From: Mycoplana dimorpha
Lineage (GTDB): Bacteria; Pseudomonadota; Alphaproteobacteria; Rhizobiales; Rhizobiaceae
Assembly (NCBI RefSeq): GCF_003046475.1
Contig: NZ_PZZZ01000005.1
Span: 62,001-126,000 of the forward strand
Direction: 5' to 3'
Length of the DNA: 64,000 nucleotides
In this document: one piece after another, positions 32,619 to 41,613 of the stretch
How positions within the stretch are numbered: position 1 is the first letter of the stretch
How the letters are laid out: each line of letters begins with the position of its first letter
The notes under the pieces: model-generated
Databases searched by the model: none
Told to the model about the DNA's origin: nothing
Seen by the model: only the letters and a program-made list of their open reading frames with translations
Translations under genes and position numbers: made by a program

Positions 32619-33413
32619 CTAGAACTTGATGGCGAGGCCGAGGATCGGTCCCTGCTGGACGACGTCGAAGACGAAGTCATTCCTGCTGTAGTCCACGCCC
32701 AGGGCACGATAACCGGCGGTGACCGAAACGCTGTCGTTGAAGCGGTAGCCGGCCGCGGCGGCGACGTCCCAGTCGATGTCGGCACCGCCGGCGCCGACGA
32801 AACCCCACCCCGTCAGATAGATCTGGGGCGTGAGCGAATAGGTGCCACGAACGCCGGCCAAACCGTCCACCCACGTCGCGTTGTCCGTTCTGGATCGTCC
32901 ATCGAAGAAGCCGCCGCTGACGGAAATCTCGTTCCTCACCGACCAGACACGCAAGCCGGCGGCGAGGTCGAGCCGGGCGGCGCTGTCTTCGTAGACCGCG
33001 TACCCGGCTCCCAGCAGTCCGGCGAACAGCTCGGACGAGAGTTCGATTCGATCGGCCAGAATGCCCCGGCGCGTCGCTCTCTCACCCGAAATCTTGGTGT
33101 ACATCAGATCGGTGAATATGCTGTACCGGTCGTAGCGGGCCTCCCCCATCGCCATCGCTGCGAAGTCGAGGTGTTTGAGGATGTCGCTGAAGCTCGCATC
33201 GACATGAACCTGGGGCAGACGGGATACCTTGACGTCGCCCGACAGGTCGGCTGCCCAGAAATAGGGCGCGACGGTGAACGTCCAGCCGCTCTCGGTGGTG
33301 GCCTGTTGAACCTGCGGGGTCATTGGCGAGTAGATGTCTGCAGCCATGGCATGGCTGGCCAGAAGAAAGCTTCCGGCGGCCGCCAGAGTTCGAAGAAGGC
33401 AAGCTTGCATCAT
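32619..33413 (-). CDS. outer-membrane beta-barrel protein
   Basis: A 264-residue exported protein. The signal peptide ends SHAMA, before ADIYSP. The mature part shows alternating beta strands ending in aromatic residues (WTFTVAPYFWAADLSGDV, GYRFNDSVSVTAGYRALGVDY) and ends in LGLAIKF, whose terminal Phe is the usual outer-membrane assembly signal. No named family; it resembles short barrels often annotated as OmpA-like or Lom-like. Three Met codons lie close together (33422, 33413, 33410); GGGGGAA is nearest the last two, so the start is uncertain by a few residues. Confidence 0.75.
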   Translation of the reverse strand: MMQACLLRTLAAAGSFLLASHAMAADIYSPMTPQVQQATTESGWTFTVAPYFWAADLSGDVKVSRLPQVHVDASFSDILKHLDFAAMAMGEARYDRYSIFTDLMYTKISGERATRRGILADRIELSSELFAGLLGAGYAVYEDSAARLDLAAGLRVWSVRNEISVSGGFFDGRSRTDNATWVDGLAGVRGTYSLTPQIYLTGWGFVGAGGADIDWDVAAAAGYRFNDSVSVTAGYRALGVDYSRNDFVFDVVQQGPILGLAIKF

Positions 33414-33636
33414 TTCCCCCATGTATTCGGTGCTGCGGCGAGTCGCGATCATCACCCGCCGGATCATCGTTGAAGGAAATGACTTCGCCAATAGGTTTTT
33501 TTACAGGGGCCGAATTAATGGCAGGATTGCAAATTCGGCGTACAGGCGGCCGCAGGTATCGAGAGTCCCGCCCCCGGTTGGCCAATATCCCCTTCCTGGC
33601 CCCGGTGTTTGCCCCTTGGGCCTGCCGGCGGCGAGG

Positions 33637-34608
33637 TCATGGCCGGCGGATGCAGCGAAAGCCGATATGGGTCGTTGCCGAATTCTCCTCCTGGGCGTGG
33701 CGCGCCGCCGGCCGGTAGCGGCGGCAGTAGCTGGGCGCGCAAAGGTGCGAGCCGCCCTTCACGACCCGTCTTGCGATCTTCAGGCCGGGCTGCGCCGGAT
33801 CGCGGCTGGCCTCGGCGGAGCCGCCGCGCGGATTGACCGGAACGCAGCAGGTCTTTTCAGCCGGCGCCGGATGCTTCGACGCCCAGTAGTCGGTCGTCCA
33901 TTCCCAGACATTGCCGATCATGTCGTAGAGGCCGTAGCCGTTCGGCGGGAAACTGCCGACCGGCGAAGTCCGTTCGAAGCCGTCGGGCTTGAGATTTTCG
34001 GTCGGGAACGTGCCGTGCCAGGTATTGGCCATGAAGCGGCCGTTCGGGATGAGTTCGTCCCCCCAGGCGAACTCCTTGCCCTCGAGGCCGCCCTTGGCGG
34101 CGAATTCCCACTCCGCCTCGGTCGGCAACTCCTTGCCCGCCCAGGCCGCGTAGGCCATGGCATCCGCGTAGGCGATCTGCACGACCGGGTGGTCGAGCTT
34201 GCCACGCAGATTGCTGAGGCCGCCATAGGGCCTGCGCCAATTGGCCCCGAACTTGAATTTCCACCATTGCGACGGATCGCGGCCGGAGACCCGCTTCGGC
34301 GGGTCGAAGATCGGCGAGCCGGGCCTGAGCATCTCGGGCGCAGCACCGGGGTAATCCGCCGGGTCGGACGGTTTCTCCGCCAGCGTCACGTATCCGGTGG
34401 CCTCGACGAATTCGGCGAACTGCCGGTTGGTGACCGGCGTCACGTCGATCCAGAAGTCGTCGACCTTCACCGGGTGAGCGGGGGCCTCTTCCGGATAATG
34501 GCGATCCGAGCCCATCATGAAGCTGCCGCCTTCGATCCAGATCTGATCACCGGGGGCAGTCGGCACCGGCGGCCGGCCCGTCGCCGGTCGGTTGGACGGG
34601 ATGTTCAT
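33637..34608 (-). CDS. formylglycine-generating enzyme family protein
   Basis: A 323-residue protein of the FGE/sulfatase-modifying-factor family. The start is IWIEGGSFMMGSDRHYPEE. Other marks are VTNRQFAEFVEATGYVT, LPTEAEWEFAAKGG, YDMIGNVWEWTTDY and the C-terminal GGSHLCAPSYCRRYRPAAR. Cys290 and Cys295, five apart, match the two active cysteines that bind copper in true FGE, so it could be a real oxidase that turns a target Cys to formylglycine. No sulfatase or other CxPxR target gene is nearby. GAGGTGACGC precedes the ATG at 34608. Confidence 0.92.
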   Translation of the reverse strand: MNIPSNRPATGRPPVPTAPGDQIWIEGGSFMMGSDRHYPEEAPAHPVKVDDFWIDVTPVTNRQFAEFVEATGYVTLAEKPSDPADYPGAAPEMLRPGSPIFDPPKRVSGRDPSQWWKFKFGANWRRPYGGLSNLRGKLDHPVVQIAYADAMAYAAWAGKELPTEAEWEFAAKGGLEGKEFAWGDELIPNGRFMANTWHGTFPTENLKPDGFERTSPVGSFPPNGYGLYDMIGNVWEWTTDYWASKHPAPAEKTCCVPVNPRGGSAEASRDPAQPGLKIARRVVKGGSHLCAPSYCRRYRPAARHAQEENSATTHIGFRCIRRP

Positions 34609-34883
34609 GCGTCACCTCACCCTGGCTTCTCAATCCTGCGGGTCGTGGCACGGCATCTTGCAGTTCCTGCCGACGGGCCCTGGAGGTCCGACGGCTTGCG
34701 GGCGGCATGATAACATGGCTCGCACCACCGAGATCAAGCCGGGCCTGCGTACGCTCAAAGTCGAGGAACTGCGGGTCGAACGCAGGTGCCGACCTGTCGC
34801 AGGGATTGCAAAGCAGCACTTAGCAGGGGACCGAGAGCGGGACGGCCCGGTGGGCTTGCATGGCGGGACCCGTCTGTGAAGCG

Positions 34884-36236
34884 TCAGGCGGCCTTGCTGT
34901 GCGCCCGCCCGGCCTGGTCGATATAGGCGTCGAAGGCGGCGGCGGCCGCGCGGATGAGGAAGCGTCCGCCTTCGCGCAGCCGGATGACGCCATGCTGATC
35001 GTCGAGGATGCCGTCGCCTGCGAGCATTTCAAGCGGAGTGTTGTCGCGCAGCAGCATTTGCGGATCGAATCCGTGGGCAGCGGCGATCGCCGGGACGTCG
35101 ACAGCGAAGTCGCACATCAGCCGTTCGATGATGCTGGCGCGCAGCCGGTCCTCGGCCGTCAGCCGATAGCCCTTCACCGTAGCCAGCCGGCCCGAGGCGA
35201 TCCGCTTCGCGTAGAGGCTGGGCGGCACCTCGTTCTGCACATAGCCGTTCTCCATCCGCCCGATCGCCGAGGCGCCGAGGCCGACGAGGGTTTCGCAGGC
35301 ATCGGTGGTGTAGCCCTGGAAATTGCGGTGCAGGCGGCCCTCCGACTGGGCGATCGCCAGGGAATCGTCCGGACGGGCGAAATGATCGAGGCCGATGCGG
35401 CGGTAGCCGGCGGCGACGAGCGTCTCGGCGATCGCCTCGGCCTGGGCGACGCGGCCTTCCGCATCGGCGAGCGTAGTCTCGTCGATCAGCTTCTGGTGCT
35501 TCTTGAAGGTCGGGACATGCGCGTAGCCGAACACCGCGAAACGCTCCGGCGCCATGCGGACGGCCGCTTCCGCAGTCGCGATGCAGGAATCGACCGTCTG
35601 GTGCGGCAGGCCGTAGATCAGGTCGAAATTGATGCTTTCGACGCCGGCGCCGCGCAGGCGCATCACGGCATCCATGGTCTGCTCCTCGCTCTGGATCCGG
35701 TTGATCGCCTTCTGCACGACGGGATCGAAGCTCTGGACGCCAAGGCTGGCGCGCCGCACACCGGCTTCGCCGAGCGCGCTCGCCATTTCCGGCGCGAGGG
35801 TTGTCGGGTCGATCTCCACCGCGATCTCGGCGGTGCCGGCGAAAGCGAAGCGCTCGCGCAGCAGCCCGACCAGCGCCAGAAATTGCTCCGGCTGCATGAT
35901 CGTCGGTGTGCCGCCGCCGAAATGCACATGGTCGATAGTGAGCGGCGCTGTCGTCCTGGCCGCGACGAGGCGGATCTCCTGGCGAAGCGTGTCGAGGTAG
36001 TCGAGGATCGGCTGGTCGCGCCGGGTGATCGTCGTATGGCAGCCGCAATACCAGCACATCGCGCGGCAGAAGGGGATGTGCAGGTAGAGCGAGGCCGGCT
36101 TCTCCGGCGCGGCGGCGGCGAGCCAGTCGCCATAGACGTCGGCGTCGACGGCAGGCGAGAAGCGGGGCGCGGTCGGATAGCTCGTATAGCGCGGCAGGCG
36201 TGCGTCACCATATTTTGCGACAATAGCCGGTTGCAT
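34884..36236 (-). CDS. hemN: oxygen-independent coproporphyrinogen III oxidase
   Basis: A 450-residue radical-SAM enzyme that makes protoporphyrinogen IX without oxygen, as needed for heme at low oxygen. The cluster motif is C57-x3-C61-x2-C64 in PFCRAMCWYCGC, with HVHFGGGTPT next to it, the SAM-binding strand, and LVGLGASAIG, typical of HemN. Length is as usual. AAGGACG precedes the ATG at 36236. A Fnr/FixK box (36298-36311), centred about 41 nt before a likely start of transcription, supports control by FixK. It would feed heme to the cbb3 oxidase encoded nearby. Confidence 0.95.
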   Translation of the reverse strand: MQPAIVAKYGDARLPRYTSYPTAPRFSPAVDADVYGDWLAAAAPEKPASLYLHIPFCRAMCWYCGCHTTITRRDQPILDYLDTLRQEIRLVAARTTAPLTIDHVHFGGGTPTIMQPEQFLALVGLLRERFAFAGTAEIAVEIDPTTLAPEMASALGEAGVRRASLGVQSFDPVVQKAINRIQSEEQTMDAVMRLRGAGVESINFDLIYGLPHQTVDSCIATAEAAVRMAPERFAVFGYAHVPTFKKHQKLIDETTLADAEGRVAQAEAIAETLVAAGYRRIGLDHFARPDDSLAIAQSEGRLHRNFQGYTTDACETLVGLGASAIGRMENGYVQNEVPPSLYAKRIASGRLATVKGYRLTAEDRLRASIIERLMCDFAVDVPAIAAAHGFDPQMLLRDNTPLEMLAGDGILDDQHGVIRLREGGRFLIRAAAAAFDAYIDQAGRAHSKAA

Positions 36237-36297
36237 GAAAGCGTCCTTCTGATGGAACAGGATGGGACATCCTTAGAGAGGCGCCGCGCCTTTATCT

Positions 36298-36311
36298 TTG
36301 AGCAATGTCAA
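36298..36311 (-). promoter_or_regulatory. FixK/Fnr box for hemN
   Basis: TTGAG-CAAT-GTCAA, one base away from TTGA(T/C)-N4-(G/A)TCAA. Its centre lies 68 nt before the hemN ATG, so a start of transcription 41 nt downstream leaves a leader of about 27 nt. Confidence 0.65.
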
Positions 36312-36346
36312 GGAATGGACGTCAGAAAGCGCCCTGTCGCGGGTGT

Positions 36347-36360
36347 TTGACCGGTATCAA
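36347..36360 (+). promoter_or_regulatory. FixK/Fnr box for pseudoazurin
   Basis: TTGAC-CGGT-ATCAA, a full match to the consensus. The centre lies about 83 nt before the GTG at 36437, leaving a leader of about 42 nt. Confidence 0.75.
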
Positions 36361-36436
36361 CGATTGTTGTCTGCTTTTGTCCTATTTACCGGGCGCAAGA
36401 ACCGAACCGGGTTCTGAAACGATGGAGAATTCAAAA

Positions 36437-36880
36437 GTGCGTACACTCGCAAAGGGCGTTGCAGCCGCCGCAATTCTTGCCGCCTTCACCGGTAGCGCAT
36501 TTTCAGCCGATTTCGAGGTGAAGATGCTGAACAAGGGTGCCGAAGGCGCGATGGTGTTCGAGCCCGCCTTCGTCAAGGTCAATCCGGGCGATACCGTCAC
36601 CTTCGTTCCGACCGACAAGGGCCACAATGTCGAGACGATCAAGGACATGATCCCCGACGGTGCGACGCCCTTCAAGAGCAAGATGAACGAGGAGTTCAAG
36701 GTGACGTTCGACGTCCCCGGCGTCTACGCCGTCAAGTGCGCTCCGCATGTCGGCATGGGGATGGTCGGCGCGGTCGTCGTGGGCGATCCGTCCGCCAATA
36801 TCGACAAGGTGAAGGAGGTCAAGCTGCCGAAGAAGGCCAAGGAGCGCCTCGACGCCGCCCTTGCCGCCGCGCTCCAGTAG
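36437..36880 (+). CDS. paz: pseudoazurin, periplasmic blue copper protein
   Basis: A 147-residue precursor of a small type 1 copper protein that carries electrons in the periplasm, usually to nitrite or nitrous oxide reductase. The signal peptide ends GSAFSA before DFEVKML. Copper ligands are His in DKGHNVETI and Cys, His and Met in [10 protein letters not shown] (Cys-x2-His-x4-Met). The GTG at 36437 is preferred because GGAGAA lies 9 nt before it; an ATG at 36422 would add five residues. No denitrification reductase is in the window, so the electron acceptor is elsewhere or is another enzyme. A FixK box lies upstream. Confidence 0.92.
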   Translation: MRTLAKGVAAAAILAAFTGSAFSADFEVKMLNKGAEGAMVFEPAFVKVNPGDTVTFVPTDKGHNVETIKDMIPDGATPFKSKMNEEFKVTFDVPGVYAVKCAPHVGMGMVGAVVVGDPSANIDKVKEVKLPKKAKERLDAALAAALQ

Positions 36881-36912
36881 CGACAAACCGCCGCTGCAGC
36901 GAAGAAGGCCAG

Positions 36913-36942
36913 GCCCGGTGCGCCGTAATCAGCGCGCCGGGC
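36913..36942 (+). terminator. terminator-like hairpin after pseudoazurin
   Basis: GCCCGGTGCGC (36913-36923) pairs with GCGCGCCGGGC (36932-36942), with one G-U pair and an 8-nt loop. A TTTT run follows at 36950-36953 (GCCGTTTTGC). Confidence 0.6.
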
Positions 36943-37063
36943 TTCGCCGTTTTGCGGCGCAAATCCCGGGAAAACCCGTCAAACACCGCGCTGGTCGCCA
37001 TTTGGCCGTTCGCCGTCCGGGGAGCGACGTTTTCGCATTTGGCCGGGTCCGCCGAAATGGTCT

Positions 37064-38659
37064 ATGGAGATCATGAGGTACCCGGTTGCCGTGTACCAGC
37101 ACCTTATCGGCAAGAGCTTCACTCCTGTGGCAGTTAACGGAATGCATTCGCAAGGCAGTCGTGAGAGGGCCCCGGTCGGACACTGGCTTGTCCAGTGGAG
37201 AGACCATGGCATCATTGGTTACGGGCTCGCGGCGGCCGCCGTCGCAGGCGTTGCGCTGATCCAGTTGGCGCTCTCGACTGCTTCGGCAGAGAGCGTCATG
37301 CTGCTGTCGTTCGTCCCGGCAATTCTCGTCGCTGCACTGTTCGGCGGCGCTCCTGCAGTCGTCTTCGCCGCCGGCCTGTCCGTTGTTGCCGCGCTGATCT
37401 TGCCGCGCATCGGCAACGGTTTCGATCCCGGAATGGTCGAGCTGGCGGTGTTTGGCTGTGCGGTGGTGCTGATTGCCGTTCTCGCCGAAGTGCTCCGGCG
37501 CGCGAGACGGGCGCTGGCGCAGAGCAAAGCCATCGCCCTGACGCGCGAAGCGCACCTGCGTTCCATTCTGGACACGGTGCCGGATGCGACGGTGGTCAGC
37601 GCCGCGGACGGGACGATCATCTCGTTCAATGCCGCCGCCGTCCGGCAGTTCGGCTACGCCGAGGAGGAAGTGATCGGCGAGAACCTGCGCATCCTGATGC
37701 CGGAACCCTACCGCGGCGAACACGACGGCTACATGCAGCGCTACCAGAAGACCGGCGAACGGCGCATCATCGGCATCGACCGGGTGGTGGTCGGGCGCAG
37801 AAAGGATGGCTCGACCTTCCCGATGAAGCTCGCCGTGGGGGAGATGAAATCCGGCGGAGAACGGTTCTTCACCGGCTTCATCAGGGACCTGACGGAGCGC
37901 GAGGAATCGGCCGCAAGGCTGGAGCAGATCCAGGCCGAACTGGCACGGCTGGCCCGCCTCGACGAACTGGGCGAAATGGCCTCGACGCTCGCGCATGAAC
38001 TGAACCAGCCGCTCTCGGCGATCGCCAACTATGCGCATGGCTGCACGCGGCTGCTGCGTGACATGGACGACACCGTTGCCACGCGAATGCGCGGCGCCCT
38101 TGAGGAGGTGGCGAGCCAATCGCTGCGCGCCGGCCAGATCATCCGCCATCTGCGGGAGTTCGTCACCAAGGGCGAGACGGAAAAGACGCCCCAGAACATC
38201 CGCAACCTCGTTGAGGAGGCAGGCGCGCTGGCGCTGGTCGGGTCCCGGGAGATCGGCGTCCGCACGGTATTCGAATACGTGCCCGGCGCCGAGACGGTGA
38301 TGGTCGACCGCATCCAGGTGCAGCAGGTGCTCATCAACCTCATGCGCAACGCGGTCGAGGCGATGCGCCAGGTCGAGCGACGGGAGCTGACGGTGCGGAC
38401 GATGCCGGTCGAGGCGGACCAGATCGCTGTCGTCGTGGAGGACACCGGCTGTGGTATTCCCGAGGAAATCGTCGGCCGGCTTTTCAAGCCTTTCGTCACG
38501 ACCAAGGCCAATGGAATGGGGGTCGGCCTCTCCATTTCGAAGCGGATCGTCGAGGCGCATGGCGGCGAGATGACGGTCTCGAAGAATGCGGCGGGGGGAG
38601 CCACCTTCCGGTTCACGCTCCCTGCCCATACGGAACAACGGAGCAATGTGGATGACTGA
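37064..38659 (+). CDS. fixL: oxygen sensor histidine kinase FixL
   Basis: A 531-residue kinase. Four membrane helices fill about 51-145. A heme PAS domain (about 165-285) contains [17 protein letters not shown] and [17 protein letters not shown]. His220 and Arg240 have the same 20-residue spacing as the heme-binding His200 and distal Arg220 of Bradyrhizobium FixL. The kinase core has phospho-acceptor His311 in [35 protein letters not shown] and [11 protein letters not shown]. Deoxy-heme should allow autophosphorylation and transfer to FixJ, whose gene overlaps by 8 nt. The start could also be the ATG at 37073 or 37142. Confidence 0.95.
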   Translation: MEIMRYPVAVYQHLIGKSFTPVAVNGMHSQGSRERAPVGHWLVQWRDHGIIGYGLAAAAVAGVALIQLALSTASAESVMLLSFVPAILVAALFGGAPAVVFAAGLSVVAALILPRIGNGFDPGMVELAVFGCAVVLIAVLAEVLRRARRALAQSKAIALTREAHLRSILDTVPDATVVSAADGTIISFNAAAVRQFGYAEEEVIGENLRILMPEPYRGEHDGYMQRYQKTGERRIIGIDRVVVGRRKDGSTFPMKLAVGEMKSGGERFFTGFIRDLTEREESAARLEQIQAELARLARLDELGEMASTLAHELNQPLSAIANYAHGCTRLLRDMDDTVATRMRGALEEVASQSLRAGQIIRHLREFVTKGETEKTPQNIRNLVEEAGALALVGSREIGVRTVFEYVPGAETVMVDRIQVQQVLINLMRNAVEAMRQVERRELTVRTMPVEADQIAVVVEDTGCGIPEEIVGRLFKPFVTTKANGMGVGLSISKRIVEAHGGEMTVSKNAAGGATFRFTLPAHTEQRSNVDD

Positions 38660-39260
38660 CTACACCGTTCATATCGTCGACGACGAAGAACCGGTCCGCA
38701 AATCGCTTGCCTTCATGCTGACGATGAACGGCTATGCCGTGAAGGTTCACCAGTCGGCGGCGGCGTTCCTCTCGTTCGCCCCCGACGTCCAGAGCGGCAT
38801 CCTCATCACCGACCTGAGAATGCCGGAGATGACCGGTGTCGACCTGATCCGCCGGCTCAGGGACCAGAACCTGCGGATTCCGGCCATCGTGATCACCGGG
38901 CATGGCGACGTGCCGATGGCGGTCGAGGCGATGAAGGCCGGCGCCGTCGACTTCATCGAAAAGCCGTTCGGGGACGCGGTCATCATGGAAGCCATCGAAC
39001 GGGCGGCAGGGCATCTGGGCGAGAACAACGCCGAACAGGGCGCCGACGTCGAAGCCCGTCTGAAGACCCTCAGCGAGCGAGAGCGCCAGGTGCTCTCCGC
39101 AGTGGTCGCCGGCCTGCCCAACAAGTCGATCGCCTATGATCTGGACATCAGCCCCCGCACGGTCGAGGTGCATCGCGCCAACGTAATGGCCAAGATGCAG
39201 GCAAAGAGCCTGCCGCATCTCGTCCGCATGGCTCTCGCGGCCGGGCTCGGATCCTCATAA
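38652..39260 (+). CDS. fixJ: response regulator FixJ
   Basis: A 202-residue two-domain regulator. The receiver has HIVDDEE, phospho-acceptor Asp54 in [16 protein letters not shown] and KPF; the C-terminal LuxR-type domain has [22 protein letters not shown] and [17 protein letters not shown]. Asp54 and the overall length match S. meliloti FixJ. GGAG lies 8 nt before the ATG at 38652, inside the end of fixL. Phosphorylated FixJ is expected to switch on fixK; a FixJ-like site is seen at 39754-39769. Confidence 0.95.
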   Translation: MTDYTVHIVDDEEPVRKSLAFMLTMNGYAVKVHQSAAAFLSFAPDVQSGILITDLRMPEMTGVDLIRRLRDQNLRIPAIVITGHGDVPMAVEAMKAGAVDFIEKPFGDAVIMEAIERAAGHLGENNAEQGADVEARLKTLSERERQVLSAVVAGLPNKSIAYDLDISPRTVEVHRANVMAKMQAKSLPHLVRMALAAGLGSS

Positions 39261-39361
39261 TTTTTCGGGGTTGATCTCGCGCAATGCGTCGCAGTGTCGC
39301 AAGCGATTAGCTGGCGGCGGACCGGCGGGGAGTTGCCTGCCGGATTGCGCGGGAATTCGAG

Positions 39362-39760
39362 TTGTTGGCTGCCGAAAACATCGTCGTCGTTGCACCGGAT
39401 CAGGGGCTGCGCCAGTCGCTGGCATTCGCACTCGAAGTGGAAGGCTATTCGACCGAAGCGTATGACGCCTTGTGGAAGGCGGAACCGGCCTCCCGCAAGT
39501 CGCTCTGCACCATCGTCGACGACGAGATACTGGAAACCGAGGCGCAGCTGGCAAAAGTCCTGCACGGTTCGGGGTGCCGGGTCGTTCTCCTCGTCAACGG
39601 GGTGACCGCGCGCGCGGCGGCCGAGGACGACGCGATCGTCCTCACCAAGCCGATCAGCGGCGCCGATCTCGTCCACGTGATCGACGGCCTGGCCGAGACG
39701 GCAAGGGTACTGGAGGTGGGCGGAGCGGTGCGGCAACCCTCGCGTCCCGGGCCTACGTAG
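39362..39760 (+). CDS. degenerate single receiver domain, FixT-like candidate
   Basis: A 132-residue receiver-fold protein without an output domain: IVVVAPDQGLRQSLAFALEVEGY, then LCTIVDDEIL with Asp53 at the phosphorylation place, CRVVLLVNG and VLTKPIS with the conserved Lys96. The acidic pair at the start of the fold is reduced to one Asp (APD), and the beta-4 Thr/Ser is Asn, so normal phosphorylation is doubtful. It lies between fixJ and fixK. FixT, a single receiver-like protein that blocks FixL, is the obvious parallel, but I cannot prove homology. Start: one of two adjacent TTG codons (39362, 39365). Confidence 0.72.
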   Translation: MLAAENIVVVAPDQGLRQSLAFALEVEGYSTEAYDALWKAEPASRKSLCTIVDDEILETEAQLAKVLHGSGCRVVLLVNGVTARAAAEDDAIVLTKPISGADLVHVIDGLAETARVLEVGGAVRQPSRPGPT

Positions 39761-39769
39761 TTTCCCTTA
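39754..39769 (+). promoter_or_regulatory. FixJ-like binding site before fixK
   Basis: TACGTAGTTTCCCTTA, overlapping the stop of the FixT-like gene and ending 71 nt before the fixK ATG. It resembles the TA-GTA-TTTCCC type of site described for phosphorylated FixJ at fixK promoters. I compared from memory only. Confidence 0.5.
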
Positions 39770-39840
39770 GTGAGATAACCGGATTTTGCGACCGGGCGTT
39801 GATTGGCAATGTCTCCCAGGATGATCAGGGGATTAAAGAC

Positions 39841-40479
39841 ATGTTCGCCGCAACCAGACCCGCCGACCGCAGCCTCGCAGAGCTCGACACCGTAGCCGAC
39901 ATTCGGATTCCGGGACCGCACCTTGTTGCAACCTACAAGGCCGGCAAGGAGATCTATGCCGAAGGCGACAACGTCGACAAATGCTACCAGGTCGTCGTCG
40001 GAGCCGTCCGCGTGTGCCGCCTGCTCGCCGACGGGCGGCGGCAGGTCGTGTCCTTCCATCTCGCCGGCGAAATGTTCGGTTTCGAGGCCGGCAACAAGCA
40101 TCGCTTCTTCGCCGAGGCCATTACCGAGACGCGACTGGGTGTTTTCGGGCGGCGCCCGATGCAGGAGCATTCACGCGAACTGCTCGACCTTGCGCTCCTC
40201 GGCATGGCGCGGGCCCAGGAGCACCTGCTGGTGATCGGCCGGCAGTGCGCGGTGGAACGCATGGCCGCCTTCCTGATGGATCTCTCCGGCCGGCTGGGAG
40301 GACTGCGGCAGGTGAAGCTGCCGATGTCCCGGCAGGACATTGCCGATTATCTGGGGCTGACCATCGAGACGGTGTCGCGGGTGATGACCAAGCTCAGGGA
40401 ACGCAGCGTCATCGCCTTGCATGACGCAAGGACGATCGAAATCAGGAAGCCCGACGCGCTCCGCCAGCTGTGCAACTAA
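39841..40479 (+). CDS. fixK: Crp/Fnr-type activator FixK
   Basis: A 212-residue regulator: a cyclic-nucleotide-binding-like domain (YAEGDNVDKCYQVVVGAVRVC, FHLAGEMFGFEAG) and a winged helix with MSRQDIADYLGLTIETVSRVM, whose E-x-x-S-R contacts give the TTGA half-site. It lacks the N-terminal cysteine cluster of Fnr, so oxygen control comes through FixL and FixJ, as in rhizobial FixK. GGGGA precedes the ATG at 39841. Likely targets in this window are the boxes at hemN, paz, ccoN, ccoG and the second Crp/Fnr gene. Confidence 0.92.
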   Translation: MFAATRPADRSLAELDTVADIRIPGPHLVATYKAGKEIYAEGDNVDKCYQVVVGAVRVCRLLADGRRQVVSFHLAGEMFGFEAGNKHRFFAEAITETRLGVFGRRPMQEHSRELLDLALLGMARAQEHLLVIGRQCAVERMAAFLMDLSGRLGGLRQVKLPMSRQDIADYLGLTIETVSRVMTKLRERSVIALHDARTIEIRKPDALRQLCN

Positions 40480-40825
40480 GGTAGCAATCGGCGTCTGACG
40501 GCGCCGTTGCCCTGGTTTGAGCCGCCCGGTTTCCTACGCGAGGCGTGGCGAAGAACGCTAGCGGCAGCGGGTTGGCAGGCCGGCCGGCTTGCACCCGATG
40601 CTGCTGATCGAACTCTGGCCGGTGCCTTTCGGCACTCCGGCCAAAAAGTCCATTCAAGCGCCCAGTTCACATTTCGCGGACCGAAAGGCGACGCACCCTC
40701 AGTGCAATCCGGTTGCCGAGATTGGTCTGCGGGTTCATCCTTGCATAGCGCCTCGCAGCCCGGTGTATTCGGTCCGCGCGACCGGCGGCGGCATTGGTCC
40801 GGGGCGCCTTGAAGGAGACGGCGCC
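40480..40825. other. 346-nt gap with no supported gene or site
   Basis: The gap lies between fixK and the PNPOx-like gene. I see no convincing reading frame, no FixK box and no EcfG-type promoter. A weak inverted repeat just after the fixK stop could act as a terminator. Confidence 0.4.
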
Positions 40826-41281
40826 ATGTACGTCAGGGAGATGTCCTATCCGGAATGCCATAGCCTCGTCGCCGGCGGCGACCTGGCGCGGCTGGCCTGC
40901 TGCAAGGACGGCCAGCCCTACATCGTTCCCATCACCTATGCGCTTGAGGGCCAGTGCGTCTACTGCTTCTCGATGCCGGGCCAGAAGGTCGAGTGGATGC
41001 GGGACAATCCGAAGGTCTGCCTTCAGGTCGACACGTTCTACAGCGGACGGCAGTGGAAAAGCGTGGTGGTGAGCGGCCGGTTCCGCGAACTTTCGCACGA
41101 GCAGACCCCGCGCAGCGAATGGATCCACGCCTGGTCGCTTCTCGAAAGGAAGACCAACTGGTGGGAGCCGGGCGGGCTGAAGCCCGAACCGCAGGAGATC
41201 TCGCCGGAATCCCCGCACATCTTCTTCTGCGTCGACGTCGAGGGAATGACCGGGCGGGCCGCGTTCGACGAAAAATCGTAG
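40826..41281 (+). CDS. pyridoxamine 5'-phosphate oxidase-like flavin-binding protein
   Basis: A 151-residue split-barrel protein: VREMSYPECHSLVAGGDLARLACCKDGQPYIVPITYAL (in part) and CVYCFSMPGQKVEWMRDNPKVCLQVD match the PNPOx-like FMN-binding family, in which members reduce or bind varied substrates. AAGGAGA precedes the ATG. It lies between fixK and ccoN; related small flavoproteins often appear in microaerobic regulons. The reaction is unknown. Confidence 0.85.
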   Translation: MYVREMSYPECHSLVAGGDLARLACCKDGQPYIVPITYALEGQCVYCFSMPGQKVEWMRDNPKVCLQVDTFYSGRQWKSVVVSGRFRELSHEQTPRSEWIHAWSLLERKTNWWEPGGLKPEPQEISPESPHIFFCVDVEGMTGRAAFDEKS

Positions 41282-41498
41282 ATGCGCGTTGCCGCGCGGC
41301 ATGCGTGTCGATGCGAGGTGGTCCGCCTTGCGGTCATGCGGACAGCCTCCAGGTCCCAGAACCTGGCTCTGCAGCGGCATTGTGGAGATCGTCACGCCGC
41401 GCCGCTTTCCCTGAATCTCCATCACGCGCTCCGGCGCTCCCATCCCGCTTGCCTTCATCCGCCTTGATGAAGGTGCGGCGGAACTGCCGCAGGCGGTC

Positions 41499-41512
41499 TT
41501 GATCTGGATCAA
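41499..41512 (+). promoter_or_regulatory. FixK/Fnr box for ccoNOQP
   Basis: TTGAT-CTGG-ATCAA, the perfect palindromic Fnr/FixK consensus, centred 108 nt before the ccoN ATG. Nothing else is recognised in the rest of the 332-nt gap (41282-41613). Confidence 0.85.
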
Positions 41513-41613
41513 GGTGCCCGGAACCCGGCTCTGACAATCGTCGGTAGATTGCGCAAGCCCCGCGTGCGGCGGCGTTGCTGGTCAGCGGTTTGAGAAGAGT
41601 TGGGGACCCAACC

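Noticed and set aside
34714-34879. A short frame starting MARTTEIKPGLRTL between the FGE and hemN genes.
   Set aside because: No ribosome-binding site and the second half is Arg/Gly-rich; probably chance.
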